64,000 nucleotides of DNA from Symsagittifera roscoffensis (taxonomy: Eukaryota > Xenacoelomorpha > Acoela > Convolutidae). The DNA is taken from contig NC_087065.1 in NCBI RefSeq assembly GCF_963678635.1, forward strand, positions 3,770,534 to 3,834,533, written 5' to 3'. Shown piece after piece: positions 41,598 through 53,171 of the stretch. The translations under genes and the position numbers were made by a program. Numbering within the stretch: position 1 is the stretch's first letter; every line of letters begins with the position of its first letter. The notes under the pieces were generated by a model. It made no database searches. It saw nothing but the letters and a program-made list of their open reading frames with translations, and was not told the DNA's origin.

Positions 41598-42908
41598 GTG
41601 TAAACCAAAGCCATTTTCGGTACGGGGCTTTTACAAATTCTTCACTGGAGATTTTTGATAAAGTCCCAGTTTTGGAAACAATTATGTCATCTTACACACA
41701 AGGAGTATTCCCCAGTACTTCTCTGGATGAAAGCAGTATTGAGTTTGAATTTGAAACGGATCGTACCTCTACTTGGATATGCGTGATACCCATCTTAGCT
41801 TAAAGCTTCAACTATTTAAAGGAAGATTGTTTGATGCTTTCAAAAAAGAAAAAGCAGAACATAAAGCAAAATCGGAGGAAGATTCAGATGAGGAACCACA
41901 AACTTACTTAACTTATGTAAACAATCTACTACATTCTCTATTCTCCAACTGTGAAGTTTATTTTAACAATACAATGGTTTACAATGCCAATGGATTATAT
42001 CCTCATAAGGCACAGATATCGAACGAATTCAACTCGTCAGCAGTGAGTAATAAAAGAATTCTTGCTTGTCATGGATACAGTTTTGAAGAAAATCCTGATG
42101 CATTTGATATGTATCCATTCACTGATAGAGCAAGTTTCTTGGGAACAGGGATAACTTTTTCACTCTATGGGAGGCTCGCCATTGATTTGTTTACTTGCGA
42201 AAAACTGTTGCCACCAAATACCAAAGTTCGAATTAAACTTATTCGAGCTAGACCTAATTTTTACATGTTATCTGATAATCCAAATGTCAGTCTGAAAATA
42301 GTTGATTGTTCGTTGTTTACTAGATTTTAGTTGCTGAACCTAATCATCAATACTTGCAATGGAATCTGGAAAGAGAACCTGCTCAATACAATTACATGGA
42401 AACTATAGCAAGAACTTTTATCATTCCATCTCGTCAAAACCAATTCATACAAGAAAATATATTCAATAACGCTCCAATAAGAAGAGTAGCTGTTGCAATG
42501 AATACAAATTCAGCTGTTGCAGGTTCTTTTCATGAAAATCCTTTCAACTATCAGCAATTTCAATTAAGAGAACTTAGAATTATTTGGGGTGGAAGAGCAA
42601 TTGTTTCATTAGATACAACTTCTCCTTGTCCACCTTATGTTACAACAATGAAAGCAATGCAGTTTAACGAAGATTTCCCAGCTCTTCCTATGGAAAATTT
42701 TCAAAATCACTATATTCTAGTTTTTGACTTGACTTCACTACAGGATGCTGCTGAACAGTTGCATTATCCAGAACTTAGTGGAGAAAGCTTGAGATTAGAA
42801 ATGTTTTTTCAGTTTCCCTTGGAGCAAGTAACGGAAGTGATAGTCTTGGGAGAAAGACTATCAAATGTTCAAATTGACAAATTTGGAACAGTCGCTAAAA
42901 ATGTTTAG
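41594..42908 (+). pseudogene. Major capsid protein, broken, module copy 3
   Basis: Same two slips as the other copies and a natural stop at 42906-42908. Private changes include Glu-to-Gly near the N-terminus (YTQGVF), Asn-to-Ser (DRASFLG) and Arg-to-Pro (SPCPPY). Confidence 0.85.
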
Positions 42909-43160
42909 TTTTTTTGAGTTTTCAGGTTCCTACAAAAATATTGTAGCTTTTTTGGAACTTTTCATTGTGGTTGTCTCTGTTCTATATATTTGTTTTTCTT
43001 CAGACCTAAATCTCCAGAAAAAGCAGCTAATGAATGCTGTTTAATTGAAAACCCAAGACATTTCTTCAACCTAGACTGTAAATCAGTGTTCAACAAATTT
43101 TGTCCAGTTCGCTAGTTTTGTGTATGGGACTTTGTTGATTCAGTACCTAAATGCGAGTAA
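42901..43160 (+). pseudogene. Small membrane/Cys-rich ORF, module copy 3
   Basis: As at 35674: the 47-codon hydrophobic frame runs 42901-43044, then the Cys-rich part follows in the next frame with the same internal TAG. Confidence 0.4.
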
Positions 43161-43250
43161 GTCATTAACTTTAGAATTTTCCATCCTAAATTACAATATC
43201 AACATTTCTATTTCTTTGTTTTAGATGTAAATCAGCTAACGTTTGCGAAA

Positions 43251-43649
43251 ATGGATAATTTTTTACTTCTGCAAATTATTGAAAGAATTCCTGAACTCAG
43301 GTTCAAGCACATGGGATTTTACCCCTCTGATAAAGTACCTCAACTAACAAAATACTCTTTTGCAATTGTTAACTCAGCTCCAAGCAATGATAGAGGGGAG
43401 CACTGGATCATGATGGCTCGATTGGATAAAACTTACTATTTTGCTGATTCTTTGGGTCGGAAAAGAACAACTTATTCCTTTCTAACAAAAAAGTATCGGC
43501 GAATGGTTCCTCGAAAGCTACAAAAAACTGAAATTTTGTGTGGATTTTACGCAATTTATTCAGCATTTCTTCTTTTTAAATTCTACCAGACAAACTTGAA
43601 TAATCTTCATGATGTGCATGTTTTGAATTTTATAAGTAATTTTATGTAA
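43251..43649 (+). CDS. Adenovirus-type cysteine protease, module copy 3
   Basis: Identical product to copies 1 and 2; ATG at 43251. Confidence 0.85.
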   Translation: MDNFLLLQIIERIPELRFKHMGFYPSDKVPQLTKYSFAIVNSAPSNDRGEHWIMMARLDKTYYFADSLGRKRTTYSFLTKKYRRMVPRKLQKTEILCGFYAIYSAFLLFKFYQTNLNNLHDVHVLNFISNFM

Positions 43650-43689
43650 GTTTGTAGTTTTTTCATTTGTAAGTGTAAATTATGGCAGT

Positions 43690-44275
43690 AAGTTTTTTAT
43701 ACGATACAGTGATTTATATATTTTCATTGTAATTTAATTTTTTTCTCTCAAAAAATTTGATTTTTTTTGAAGTCTCTGTAGGTTTCAGCATTGTTTCAAT
43801 TAGATAGAAAGTAAAATTATCGTTTCAAATAGATAGAAAGTAAGATTATTTAATAAATTAGGTCAAATAATAGCTAACCTTATCGTGTTTTGAAGTTTTT
43901 TTGAAAATTTTTTCCTAAAAGTTCCAAGTTTTTACCCAAAAACTCTTACCATTGACTGACCATGTACCAAAAAACTAATTAAAAGTCCTTCATTGCACAA
44001 TCTACACGTAATTAACCTTCGATATTTACAAGTTAGTTAACACGCGCCAATATTTTTGCGAAAAAACTAGACAAAAACCAAAACAATTACATTTTTCTTT
44101 CTCTTACCATCACACTGAAACCTTACCGTCGGTATTCCCTATCTTAATACATTGTAGACTCTATACCCAATCTTAATACATAGCTGGCGGACCGGATGCT
44201 CTATTGCCTATTTTAATACATGGGGGTCCGCCACCTCCCCCCCCTCCCCCCACTTCAGCTCCAACATCTACTACT
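43690..44275. repeat. Polinton right terminal inverted repeat, complete
   Basis: Inverse of 13600-14165, ending CCAACATCTACTACT at 44275. It contains the inverted CTTAATACAT phrases (near 44143, 44173 and 44210) and a C-rich run (44236-44252). An internal AGATAGAAAGTAA(A/G)ATTAT phrase is doubled here but not in the left TIR, which explains part of the length difference. Confidence 0.85.
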
Positions 44276-44281
44276 TGTATA
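44276..44281. repeat. Polinton target-site duplication, right copy
   Basis: TGTATA follows the outer TIR end directly; the left copy is TGTGTA. Confidence 0.7.
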
Positions 44282-46299
44282 TAAAAGCTTTACATACAGA
44301 GCTAAGTGATAATATACAAATATGTCATTCTACTGATCCATCGGAATCCTTTAACAGTTTTTCTGCGGCTTTCAACAAAATAAAAACATACTTTGCACCC
44401 ATGAGAATAAACAGAAAACCTGAGTTCCAAAAACCAAAGTGGTTCAACATTACGTTAAAAACTTTACGCACCAAAAGAAATAGAGCCCACTGTTTATGGA
44501 AAAGTAATCCAATAAATCAGATATTATTAGAAAATTTTAAAAACTTAAGATCTAAGTTAGAAAAAGAAATTAAATCGTCGAAAAGAAAATACTATAATAA
44601 GAAATTTATAGCATGTATAGGAGACTCAAGACAAACATATAAACTACTCAATGATTTAAGTGGAAAAAAAACTAAAGATGCAAATGTTCCAGTGCTTGAA
44701 TCCTGTCTGCAGCACAAGTAAGCTCCGTCAACATTTGATATTGCTGAGAGATTTAATAATTTCCTCTCAGCTATAGGCACAGAGCTTAAGAAAAAATTAG
44801 ATTACTTACCATTGCCATCTCTTAATCAGGCTGAGCAGTCGGTTTTTCTATATCCTGTTACAGATGTGAAGTGCAAAAAATCATCGATAATCTTGATAAT
44901 AAATCTTCATTGGGAGACGACAATAAAAACAACATATTAGTTAAATTATCGGCACCAGCAACCATTCCTTATTTAGCTTCTTTAATTAACAACTTCTTTA
45001 TACAGGGCATTTTTCCAGATAGATTAAAAAGAGCGAAAGTTATCCCTATGCATAAAAGTGGATCAAGAGTTGTAGAAAACAATTACAGACCAATATCTCT
45101 CCTAATAGTGTGGAGTAAAATCTTTGAGAGAGCGATGTACACAAGAACTTATAATTATCTAGAAAAATTCTCACTAATTTATTGTAGGCAGTTTGGTTTT
45201 CGATCAAAACACAGTACTGTCGATGCACTAGTTGATTTTACTGAAACAATGCGTTCCCATGGCAATAAAAGCATAATTAGTTTCTTTTTCGATCTGAAAA
45301 AGCCTTCGACACAATAGAACATAATATTCTGTTACAAAAACTCGAATCATACGGTATCAGAGGAAATGCGCATAAATGGTTTAGATCATATCTAAATGAA
45401 AGAATTCAACGTGTAGAAATTAAGGGATTTTCTTCAAACTGGTCGACTATTAAATGTGGTGTCCCTCAAGGATCTATTTTAGGTCCGTTACTATTTCTTA
45501 TATATATTAATGACCTACCTCATGCATGCAATTCAACAGAAATTGTCCTTTTTGCCGATGATACAAATGTCACAGCAATTGGTCAAATAAATCTTCGGGT
45601 TGAAGAGGACATTATCAAACTGAACTACTGGCTTAATGCAAATAAATTGATTATAAATATGGGTAAAACGTTGCAAATGAATTTAAAGACTTCCAATTCA
45701 ATGACCTTTCAATTAAATAACTGTAACATTAAGAAAGAACCCGTGATTAAATATCTGGGTGTATACATTGACTCCAAATTATCGTTCGTTTCGCATGTAG
45801 ACAATGTAAAAATGCGACTAGCCAAGCAATCGGGCATTATTTCCAAGCTACGCTATTGCGCACCTAGGCATCAGCTCTTAGAGTACTATCGTAGTAACAT
45901 CACAACAACAATCCAATATGGTATTCTGGTCTACGGTTGTTGCAGCTACTCATCTTTGCTGCCGATTTTTATGCTTCAGAAAAAGATTCTAAAATTAATA
46001 TTTTTTTCAGAAATCGTAGGAACCACTCCGAAGACTTTTTCAGTAAACATCAAATACTAACAGTCCATGAGCTCCATGTCTATGAATTACTGAAATTCGT
46101 GCTGCGATCGATTAATAAACTTCATAGCGAAAGTTTTTTGAATAATTTATTTGAATTTGAAAATCCATTACGCGAAACCCGTAGGGGAAAACTAAACATG
46201 CTTAAAGAAACATTTAGGAAAAGACTATTCGAAAAAAACTCAGTGGCGTATCGGGGATCTAGGCTTTATTTATTCTCAGAACAAGGGGTTTACTTCTAA
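44276..46299 (+). pseudogene. LINE ORF2 part 2: reverse transcriptase, broken
   Basis: This continues the ORF2 interrupted at 13599. A linker region (44282-44721) leads to RT blocks: KVIPMHKSG and NNYRPISLL (near 45040-45105), FGFRSKHSTVDAL, FFDLKKAFDT-like, [20 protein letters not shown] (near 45460) and the catalytic VLFADDTNV (near 45550), then [11 protein letters not shown]. The order fits CR1/L2/Jockey-type LINEs. It is broken by TAA at 44719-44721, a slip near 44870, a one-base loss in an A-run near 45300 and a slip near 46010. The C-terminal part has VAYRGSRLY, typical of the end of such proteins. RT would make cDNA at a nicked target; this copy is dead. Confidence 0.85.
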
Positions 46300-46893
46300 A
46301 TGATATCGAAAATGCGAAAATTGAAAAAGTTAAAAGTTAATATCATGAATTCAAAAATGGATATCTATTAAATAACAACGAGCTGACATCTTTAGTATTT
46401 AATTTTTAAAATGTTTAATTACGAATACCTTGGGTAAATGCTGCAAGACCACCAACTATATATTTTGATTCTTCACGAAAAAAATGATGCTCTGGAGCCT
46501 TTTAGTTCAGGAGATATGACAATTTTTGTAATTTTTTGAATTTTTTCTTAGAAAATTTTTAGAAAATTAAAAACAAAAATGTTTTGATATTCATGGTTGA
46601 GAGACAGGTCATAGGTATAATTCACTAGAGATCACACGCACACGCCATTAAAATGCAGATAATATGGCCTTTTTATGTTCGCAATTTCTCTTTCTTTTCT
46701 TTCACTCTTTTTTCAAATTTATTTTTCTTCCATAATGCTGTTTACTATTGATGTTATACTAAGTGAAGCTGTTGATAGACCGCATGGTCTCGTTTGCTGT
46801 ACCTCTCGATTGTATATAAATGAAAAATTACTTTAATTTTGTCAATGTATTTACCAATCGAGAAAATAAATTCTTTCTTTCTTTCTTTTTTTC
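46300..46893 (+). mobile_element. LINE 3' UTR and TTTC-rich tail
   Basis: AT-rich untranslated region after the RT frame, ending AATAAATTCTTTCTTTCTTTC (46865-46888). AATAAA followed by a short-unit microsatellite is how many CR1/L2-like LINEs end. No target duplication could be paired because the 5' end is not defined. Confidence 0.6.
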
Positions 46894-47204
46894 AAATAAA
46901 TGTGTCAAATTATTCGGAACACAGCTGAGGTCAATTTTGATTGTATTTTTTTTTGAAAACTGAAAGTGATAGAATATAGATATTTCTCCCCGCAAAAATT
47001 TTTACTTTGATAATCTTGATAAATTTTTTTTTTGAGGGAGTCTTATTTAGCGTGCAAAATACTATTGAATGGCCAATACAAAAGCTTATTATAAAATAGC
47101 TAGCTACTGTTGCTGTTTTTTATATCAAGCCAACGTTTCATTAAGGTTTTACAGATGAAAAACAGAATCGCGGTACCTTTTGTAATTAATATCTTCTTTT
47201 CCAG

Positions 47205-48867
47205 GTTGCCCCGACATGATTTCTCGATATGAGTTGCTTTTTCGTGGAGTCGATGCCACGCAATTGTCACATCTTCCCATTGAAGGCTACGGGCCTGTCG
47301 GCTTCAAGAGCAGTTTAATAAAACTGACATGCGCCCAGAATAAACAATGGACTAGTCCAGAAAACATAAATTACCAAATCGCTGACCAAATTTCAGAAGT
47401 AGAGGAGGTTCCAGCTGGCGTACAAGATTCCTATAAACGAAGAACGTATAACACTCACCATGATTTCAGAGCCCAATTGCTACAAAATTCAGCAATTGAA
47501 AGACAAAATGGGTTGTTTGCCAACAACACTGAGTATCAAAAACAAATGAACAACATTTTAAATAAGAGTCAAACTGCTGCAGAAGTTAGCGCGAGTTTTT
47601 CAGTTTTGCGAGTTTCTTTGCAGAATGAATCAATATTAGAAATGAAACCGGAAGTTAATGCTGAAGTATTGGATCTTCCAAACCGTTTTGAAGACAGTCC
47701 TGAGGATTATTTTGACTTCATTTCTAAACATGGAACTCACTTTTGCTCTGTGGGAGAATTCGGAGGAACGGTAAAACAAGTCTCTTCAACAGAAGTGTCG
47801 TTCTATCGGACAAATTCAGTTGAAAATGCAGCTGAGGGAAATTTCAACTACACACTGAATTCTCTTGCAGTGAATGTTGACAGTTTTACGTTCGACGAGG
47901 ATTTCGTTGCTCAATCCTCGCAGTGATAACCAGTTATTACGGTGGCAATGAGTATTTGCTCACAACTACAGGAAATGCCGAGTTATGGTACCCCACCATC
48001 ACACCTCAACCGTGGCTGTTGAATTGCAAACTTGTCCCTATCAGCCATATCATGAAGCACAGTGGTAAACAAACATCTATGGATCTAGCAGTGCAGGCCT
48101 ACCTGAACAAAGCCTATTTAGCAGAAGCAGTTGAGACTTTGAATGGACTTCTGAACGACTACCCTGAAGACAAGAGTCAAATTACAGACCTCATTGCCCA
48201 CGCTAATGAAATGAAATCAGCTGCAGTTCCAGTACACGCTTCTGTGACGGAATTAAGTTCACGTGTTAGTCCCGGAAACTGGTGGCAGAATGTACGTTTA
48301 TGTTTCCGCTCAACTGACTGTGCGAATAATGGAAACCCACTTTGCACCGAACCAAATGCATTCACTTCGGTATACACTGATATAAATAACGAAGTTGGCC
48401 GCGAATGTTCTATGAGCTGGGGTATAATGTCACCGCCTACTGATCACGACGAATGGTTCAGTTCGGTCGAAATCTGCTTTAGATACTCTGATTTCGATAC
48501 TCAGACGTGGTACTATCAAAGGGATTGTAAGCCAAACACAACTGTAGAGTGCATTTCAGTGAACAGATACATGAATGATATCATAGATCGCAGATACAAG
48601 TGGTGTCTCTCCTGGATGTTGAAGGTACCATCTACTTCTCCACCTTGGATGCTTCGGAGCAAGTTGTGTTTGAGACACAAAAGTCAGTCTAGCTATTGTT
48701 CTTCTCTGGCAGATCGGAAAATTAACGGTGTTTTGTGTGCCTTCGCCAATGAATGGAGTGCAGAGTACTTGGATTATGCAACGACTCATTCAAGAAACTG
48801 TGAGATGCAATGGGGCATCTTCGAGCAACTTGAGCACGAACCAATTAATTTCACAATTAATATCTAA
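47205..48867 (+). CDS. MACPF gene exon 3: perforin-fold domain and three-repeat C-terminus
   Basis: The exon starts after TTCTTTTCCAG (47204) and completes the split Gly codon of exon 2. It reads CPDMISRYELLFRGVDATQL, then the MACPF signature YFDFISKHGTHFCSVGEFGG near 47705-47765. That fold forms membrane pores in immunity, venoms and development. A one-frame slip at about 47920 (TGA at 47924) splits the domain; the rest (SYYGG, then WLLNCKLVPIS) is in the next frame and runs to 48867. The last 210 residues are three repeats of W...(V/L)(R/E)(L/I)C(F/L)R..., Cys, then C.(M/L).W(G/M), perhaps a three-fold beta-prism-like membrane-binding domain. The slip may be real, a sequencing error, or a hidden small intron. 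Confidence 0.75.
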
Positions 48868-51800
48868 GAAGAACTCAAATATATACATCTTATTTTCAAA
48901 CTAACCAACTGCTATATTTTACTGATCACATTATGAAACATAAACTAAAAATCTGAAATGTGAGAATGTACAGCGCGGTTACCTTTGATTGTTTGTGGAT
49001 GAAAATCTAAAGCTCTAAAAAATTAGTTGATTTGGCAATGAAAATCAAAACCTTTTACAAAATCACTTAGATTTGAAGTTCAAAACAATATGTGACAATA
49101 TTAAAAAACTTCATACAACGTCAAATTGATATTTTTTTGTTTCAACTGCTTCCCTTAGTTTGAAGGATTTGACACCTAGCTAGTGTTATTGAATAGCTTG
49201 ATTTTGTCTATCACACTGAAAGATTGTAAGGGTCAAAGTTGAAATCATATTGAAACTACTTCAGCCGCGATTCGAATTGTTTCAAGGCAAATTGTCAACT
49301 TGTCGAGAAGTTTTGCTCTAAAAAATCATTTTTCTGAGTATATAAGACAAATTAATTAGAAGCTAGCCTCCAAAAAGATGCTTTTATTAAATTCACTCAG
49401 CAGTTTTCAGGTAATGCAATTGAATTTTTAGAAAAAAAACCTACATGAAAAAAGAAAAAATTTGGAGTTTTGTTTCCATGATTTGAAGAAATTGTTTCTA
49501 AGTTAATTTCTTAACCGGCGTAGTCGGAGGAGTCAACAACAGTATCCGGCTATCCGGTTTTCATAGGAGATTTAATCTGGCGTTTCTTTGTAAATTTATT
49601 TTAAATAATTGAAATCACTTGAAAACTGATTACTTGATAGTTGAAATTACTGAGATCGATGATGAAGAATGTAAATAAAACCTAATGCATCTACTGTTTT
49701 CTCAAACCATTTTGACAAACTGCTTTAAGAAGTTAAACAAGACTCTTAGTACTAGCGCAAGGCCATGAAGTCTCCAGTTCAGTTTCAGGTGCTCAGTTGA
49801 CTTTTTTTTGAAGTTTTTATTAAAAGAAACTGAATTCTTTGTAGTTCCACAAGTAGAACACAGTTTGCATCATATAGCGTAGCCCAAATTATTTTGGAAT
49901 GGTTTGTGAGCCAGGTTCAATTTGCTGCATTTCTTACGCGTCATCAGAAAAACGCCCGTACCAAGGTTCAGAATTCACAATCACTTTCGACCAAAATCAG
50001 AAACCTAAAAAATATGATTTTTTATTTTAAAATCTTGTTTGTGCAAACTCTTTACATTCGACTTACCGAACACTTAATTTTGTCTAACTGAACAATCGAC
50101 CAAATAGACAAGTTTCAAAGTCCCATAATTCCAGTTACAAGCAATCGTAAGTAAGTTATCTTTTGTTTGTGCGAATTTTGTTTTAGGTCAAATTAACGAT
50201 ATATATTAGTGGTAAAAAAAAACTTGGATGTAAAAAAGAAGTCAAAAACAATTTAGTGAAAAAAAAACTTGGAAAATGAATACAAAACATATCAAAAGAC
50301 TGCAAAACTTTGATTCAAATGTTTCTTGGCTACAAACATTAATCAAATTTACCAACATAAGTTCCCAGATGTGACAAGGTTATTCTTAGTTACGTGGAAT
50401 TTATCTTAGTCACCGAAAAAAAGTGGGAAAAAGAAACTTTTTTGCAATGATTGAATTTATCAATTTGTCTTCAGTGCTATAACTAATTTTCAGCCCCAGA
50501 GATAAAATTCTCAATCGTTGAGTCACGCGTCTTTTGGAAAAAAATAGCCTCCCTCGACACATTTTGGCATTTTTTTCGACGCGAAATAGTTCGTGGCTTA
50601 CAAGCTGACTTTTTCGCCCAGGAATTCAAACACAGAAAATGGTGTTCGGACATAAGTTTTTAGATGAAAACAACAAATAGGAACTCGAGAAAATGCACTT
50701 TTGAGACATGTAAAAATTTACTAAATCTAGTATGAAAAATATTTTAAAAGGGCAGTACCGACTTCTTTGGACAATAATGAATTGTATTGGGCCAATTTTA
50801 AATATGGTGCTGTAAGGGAAAAAATAGTTAAAACATACAAAACTGGCAGCTTCATATCTGCGAAGCTGCTATTTCATCAAAAAAAAATTCTTGTCGAGTT
50901 ATATTTAAATATATTCATTACCATTTATGTTGCGCGGTTTACGTTGTCCATTCATCAAAAATTTTCAGTTTTAAAAGAGATATGATTTTTTTCTCAGCGG
51001 CAGAAACATGATCTTCTCTGCGGTAACAATTGCAATTGGATGCACTCACTGCAAAATGATCGAAAATAATTCATATACTTTGCAACTTGTATCAAGATAC
51101 TGATGATTTGGTCTACCATCGATCCACACCTTACAATGTCTAGAATATGAAATAAACCAATATAATTGCCCTGCTTCAGCTAGTTGATTCTGCCTTTTGT
51201 TTAGTACTAGATGGAACCTTTTTTTTTTTATAAAAACGGTCCTTGCTGAAACAATCTGTTATCCTGAGGATGTGTGTTCATGAGTGCGAAGAACAAAGAC
51301 CCACGGAATTTTAAAATTAATGAGAAAAAACCTTAATCAGATCATATAATAAAACAAAGATAGCGGCTTACTGAGCAAAATGCACAGAATGATCCGACCA
51401 TAGTCTAATGAAAACAACAAAGTTTTTTCAAAATATTGTCATTTTTTTTCTCGGCTGGGTGTGAAAAAAAGCTGAGCAAAAATCTGGTAATTAGGTATAT
51501 TCTACAGTCATAGTAAAAGAAGCAAAATGAAAAACAGTGTTTTTTTTAGAAAATCTACTTGAAAATGAAAAAAAAATCATTTTTTTTTTAATTTTGCAGT
51601 TTTTTGAATTCATGAAAAAATTGATTTCAAAAAGGTGCTAAAAAACTCAATGTAAACTAAGGCTATTCAAGTAAAACTAAGCTTTTAGGTTTTAAATTAA
51701 GCTATACTAAGCTTTTAAGCAGTAAAAACAAGACTGCTCGCTCGCCTTATTCGCTTGAAGTAAGACGAGCATCAAAAAATTTCAAACCGGTTTTTCTCGA

Positions 51801-52492
51801 CAAGAAAAACTAGTCGCAGCATGGTCAAAACATAAAGACTCCTGATTTACTTCCGTCAAAAACGCAGCATGTATCATCCTAAATGAATCATTGACTAAGC
51901 TAGCAACAGAATTTTGGTTGCTTTTCTGATAGTTGTTGAGTTTTCTGCGAAAAGCGCAAATTAAGCATCAAAAAACTTCAAAAGCTTGTTCTTGCAATTC
52001 GAAAAGCGAATTTTGACAATCAGAAGAAACAATTATTTTACTGGTTGTTTTCAACTCCGAATAAAGTTTTCTCTGATTTGGTATTTTAACTGAAAATTTT
52101 TCCGAAGCAATACAGTTTCCGCAGCAACAAAATAAAAAAATCCATCCAAAAGAAGTTTCATAATTCGCCATAAACACCCATTAATTAAACTAAATCAGTA
52201 AACATTTACACTTTTCTTTGAGTTAATTGGTCCAAAAACTGCCAAACAGAATCAAAGGGAGAACTGGGATAAAGCTTTAGATTATCTCAAAGTCATTCAA
52301 TTTGTTCGAAACCTGATCTAAAGTCTTTGGAGCTGGAATTTTTCCTTTTCGTTCGGAAACATCTCTTCGGGAAGCCAATCATAGAAGTTCTTGAGAAAAC
52401 GGGTAGTTTGATATATTTTCGAGTATTTTGATATAATAGAATAAATAAATCGGTTATAAAGATAAAATTTCTAGAAATGATGACATCCGTTG
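48868..52492. other. Intergenic AT-rich DNA
   Basis: No supported gene. The open frames at 49894, 50767 and 51968 (minus) show no domain or conserved pattern. An AATAAA at about 49675 is too far downstream to be assigned confidently to the MACPF gene. Near 51730 the phrase CAAGACTGCTCG matches the start of the dispersed repeats further right. Confidence 0.5.
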
Positions 52493-52692
52493 NNNNNNNN
52501 NNNNNNNNNNNNNNNNNNNNNNNNNNNNNNNNNNNNNNNNNNNNNNNNNNNNNNNNNNNNNNNNNNNNNNNNNNNNNNNNNNNNNNNNNNNNNNNNNNNN
52601 NNNNNNNNNNNNNNNNNNNNNNNNNNNNNNNNNNNNNNNNNNNNNNNNNNNNNNNNNNNNNNNNNNNNNNNNNNNNNNNNNNNNNNNNNNNN
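52493..52692. other. Assembly gap, 200 N
   Basis: Exactly 200 N bases, so probably a gap of unknown true size. G-rich tandem sequence adjoins its right side. Confidence 0.99.
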
Positions 52693-52699
52693 TTGTTCA

Positions 52700-52790
52700 G
52701 TTGGGTGGGTGTTTAGGTGGGGGGGAGGGAGCAAAGGGGCAAACGTTAGGGGGATTGGAGGGCAAACGTTAGGGGGGAGAACTTAACGGA
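52700..52790. repeat. G-rich tandem repeat next to the gap
   Basis: GGGCAAACGTTAGGGGG occurs twice 24 bases apart (about 52736 and 52760), preceded by a run of G-rich GGGTGGGTG and GGTGGGGGGGAGGGAG sequence. The four or more G-runs could form a quadruplex, which may explain the assembly break. Confidence 0.7.
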
Positions 52791-53171
52791 ATCTTATTCC
52801 AAATTGAGTTTAGGTTTAGAAATGGGTTAGGCCGTACAATCGCTTTGCAAAGTTTTTGCATAACTCACTTAATAAACGCAGAACTTCTTGCAAAATTTTG
52901 CACGACGCGCGAAATAAAAAAAATGGAAAAAAAATCCATTTTAATGTGATTTCCTAATTATTACAAAATCCATTATAAAGGATTCTAAATGATTTTTAAT
53001 GCATTTTGTTTAGGCGAGAAAAAAATGGATTTAAATCCGTTTTCAGTTCATTTTTGTTGTCTGAACGTTACATGGGAATCGATTATTTTTATAACTTTAA
53101 AGACAACGAAAATCCATTTTAATTGATTTGTTTTCACTTTTCTTAAATGCGGGATTACAAAAGAATAACAA

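Larger units (their letters stand above)
36916..44142 (+). repeat. Polinton morphogenesis module, copy 3 (7227 bp)
   Basis: The third copy is one base longer than the others because of an extra A near 40746. Beyond 44142 the right TIR continues to its true outer end at 44275, so this copy carries the original element terminus. Confidence 0.95.
13600..44275. mobile_element. Polinton/Maverick element with internal triplication
   Basis: Polintons are large self-synthesising DNA transposons related to adintoviruses; they encode a protein-primed DNA polymerase, a retroviral-type integrase and virion proteins. This copy is 30.7 kb and has matching inverted ends (AGTAGTAGATGTTGGAGCTG at the left, its complement at the right), a 6-bp target duplication, and all hallmark genes: pPolB, integrase, A32-type ATPase, adenovirus-type protease, double-jelly-roll capsid and a penton-like protein. 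Positions 22464-44142 are three direct copies of a 7.2-kb module. Most genes are broken, so it cannot make virions or transpose alone. It sits in the same orientation as the LINE it interrupts, as judged by the capsid genes. Confidence 0.93.
11012..47204. other. MACPF gene intron 2, 36.2 kb, filled by nested mobile DNA
   Basis: The intron runs from a GTAAAG donor to a TTCTTTTCCAG acceptor. From 11012 to about 12600 it is AT-rich with no supported gene (a 100-codon minus-strand frame at 11564 has no domain). The LINE/Polinton composite follows, and about 310 bases of plain AT-rich sequence (46894-47204) precede exon 3. The LINE and the Polinton polymerase aside, everything is in the host-gene orientation or neutral. 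The splice-site pairing is inferred from reading phase. Confidence 0.6.

Noticed and set aside
13600-44275. An integrated adintovirus rather than a Polinton
   Set aside because: The gene sets overlap and the distinction is largely by convention. TIRs, target duplication and decay fit a resident Polinton-type element, so that name is used.
52736-52780. Telomeric repeat
   Set aside because: Only two TTAGGGGG phrases lie within a 24-bp unit; not a TTAGGG array.
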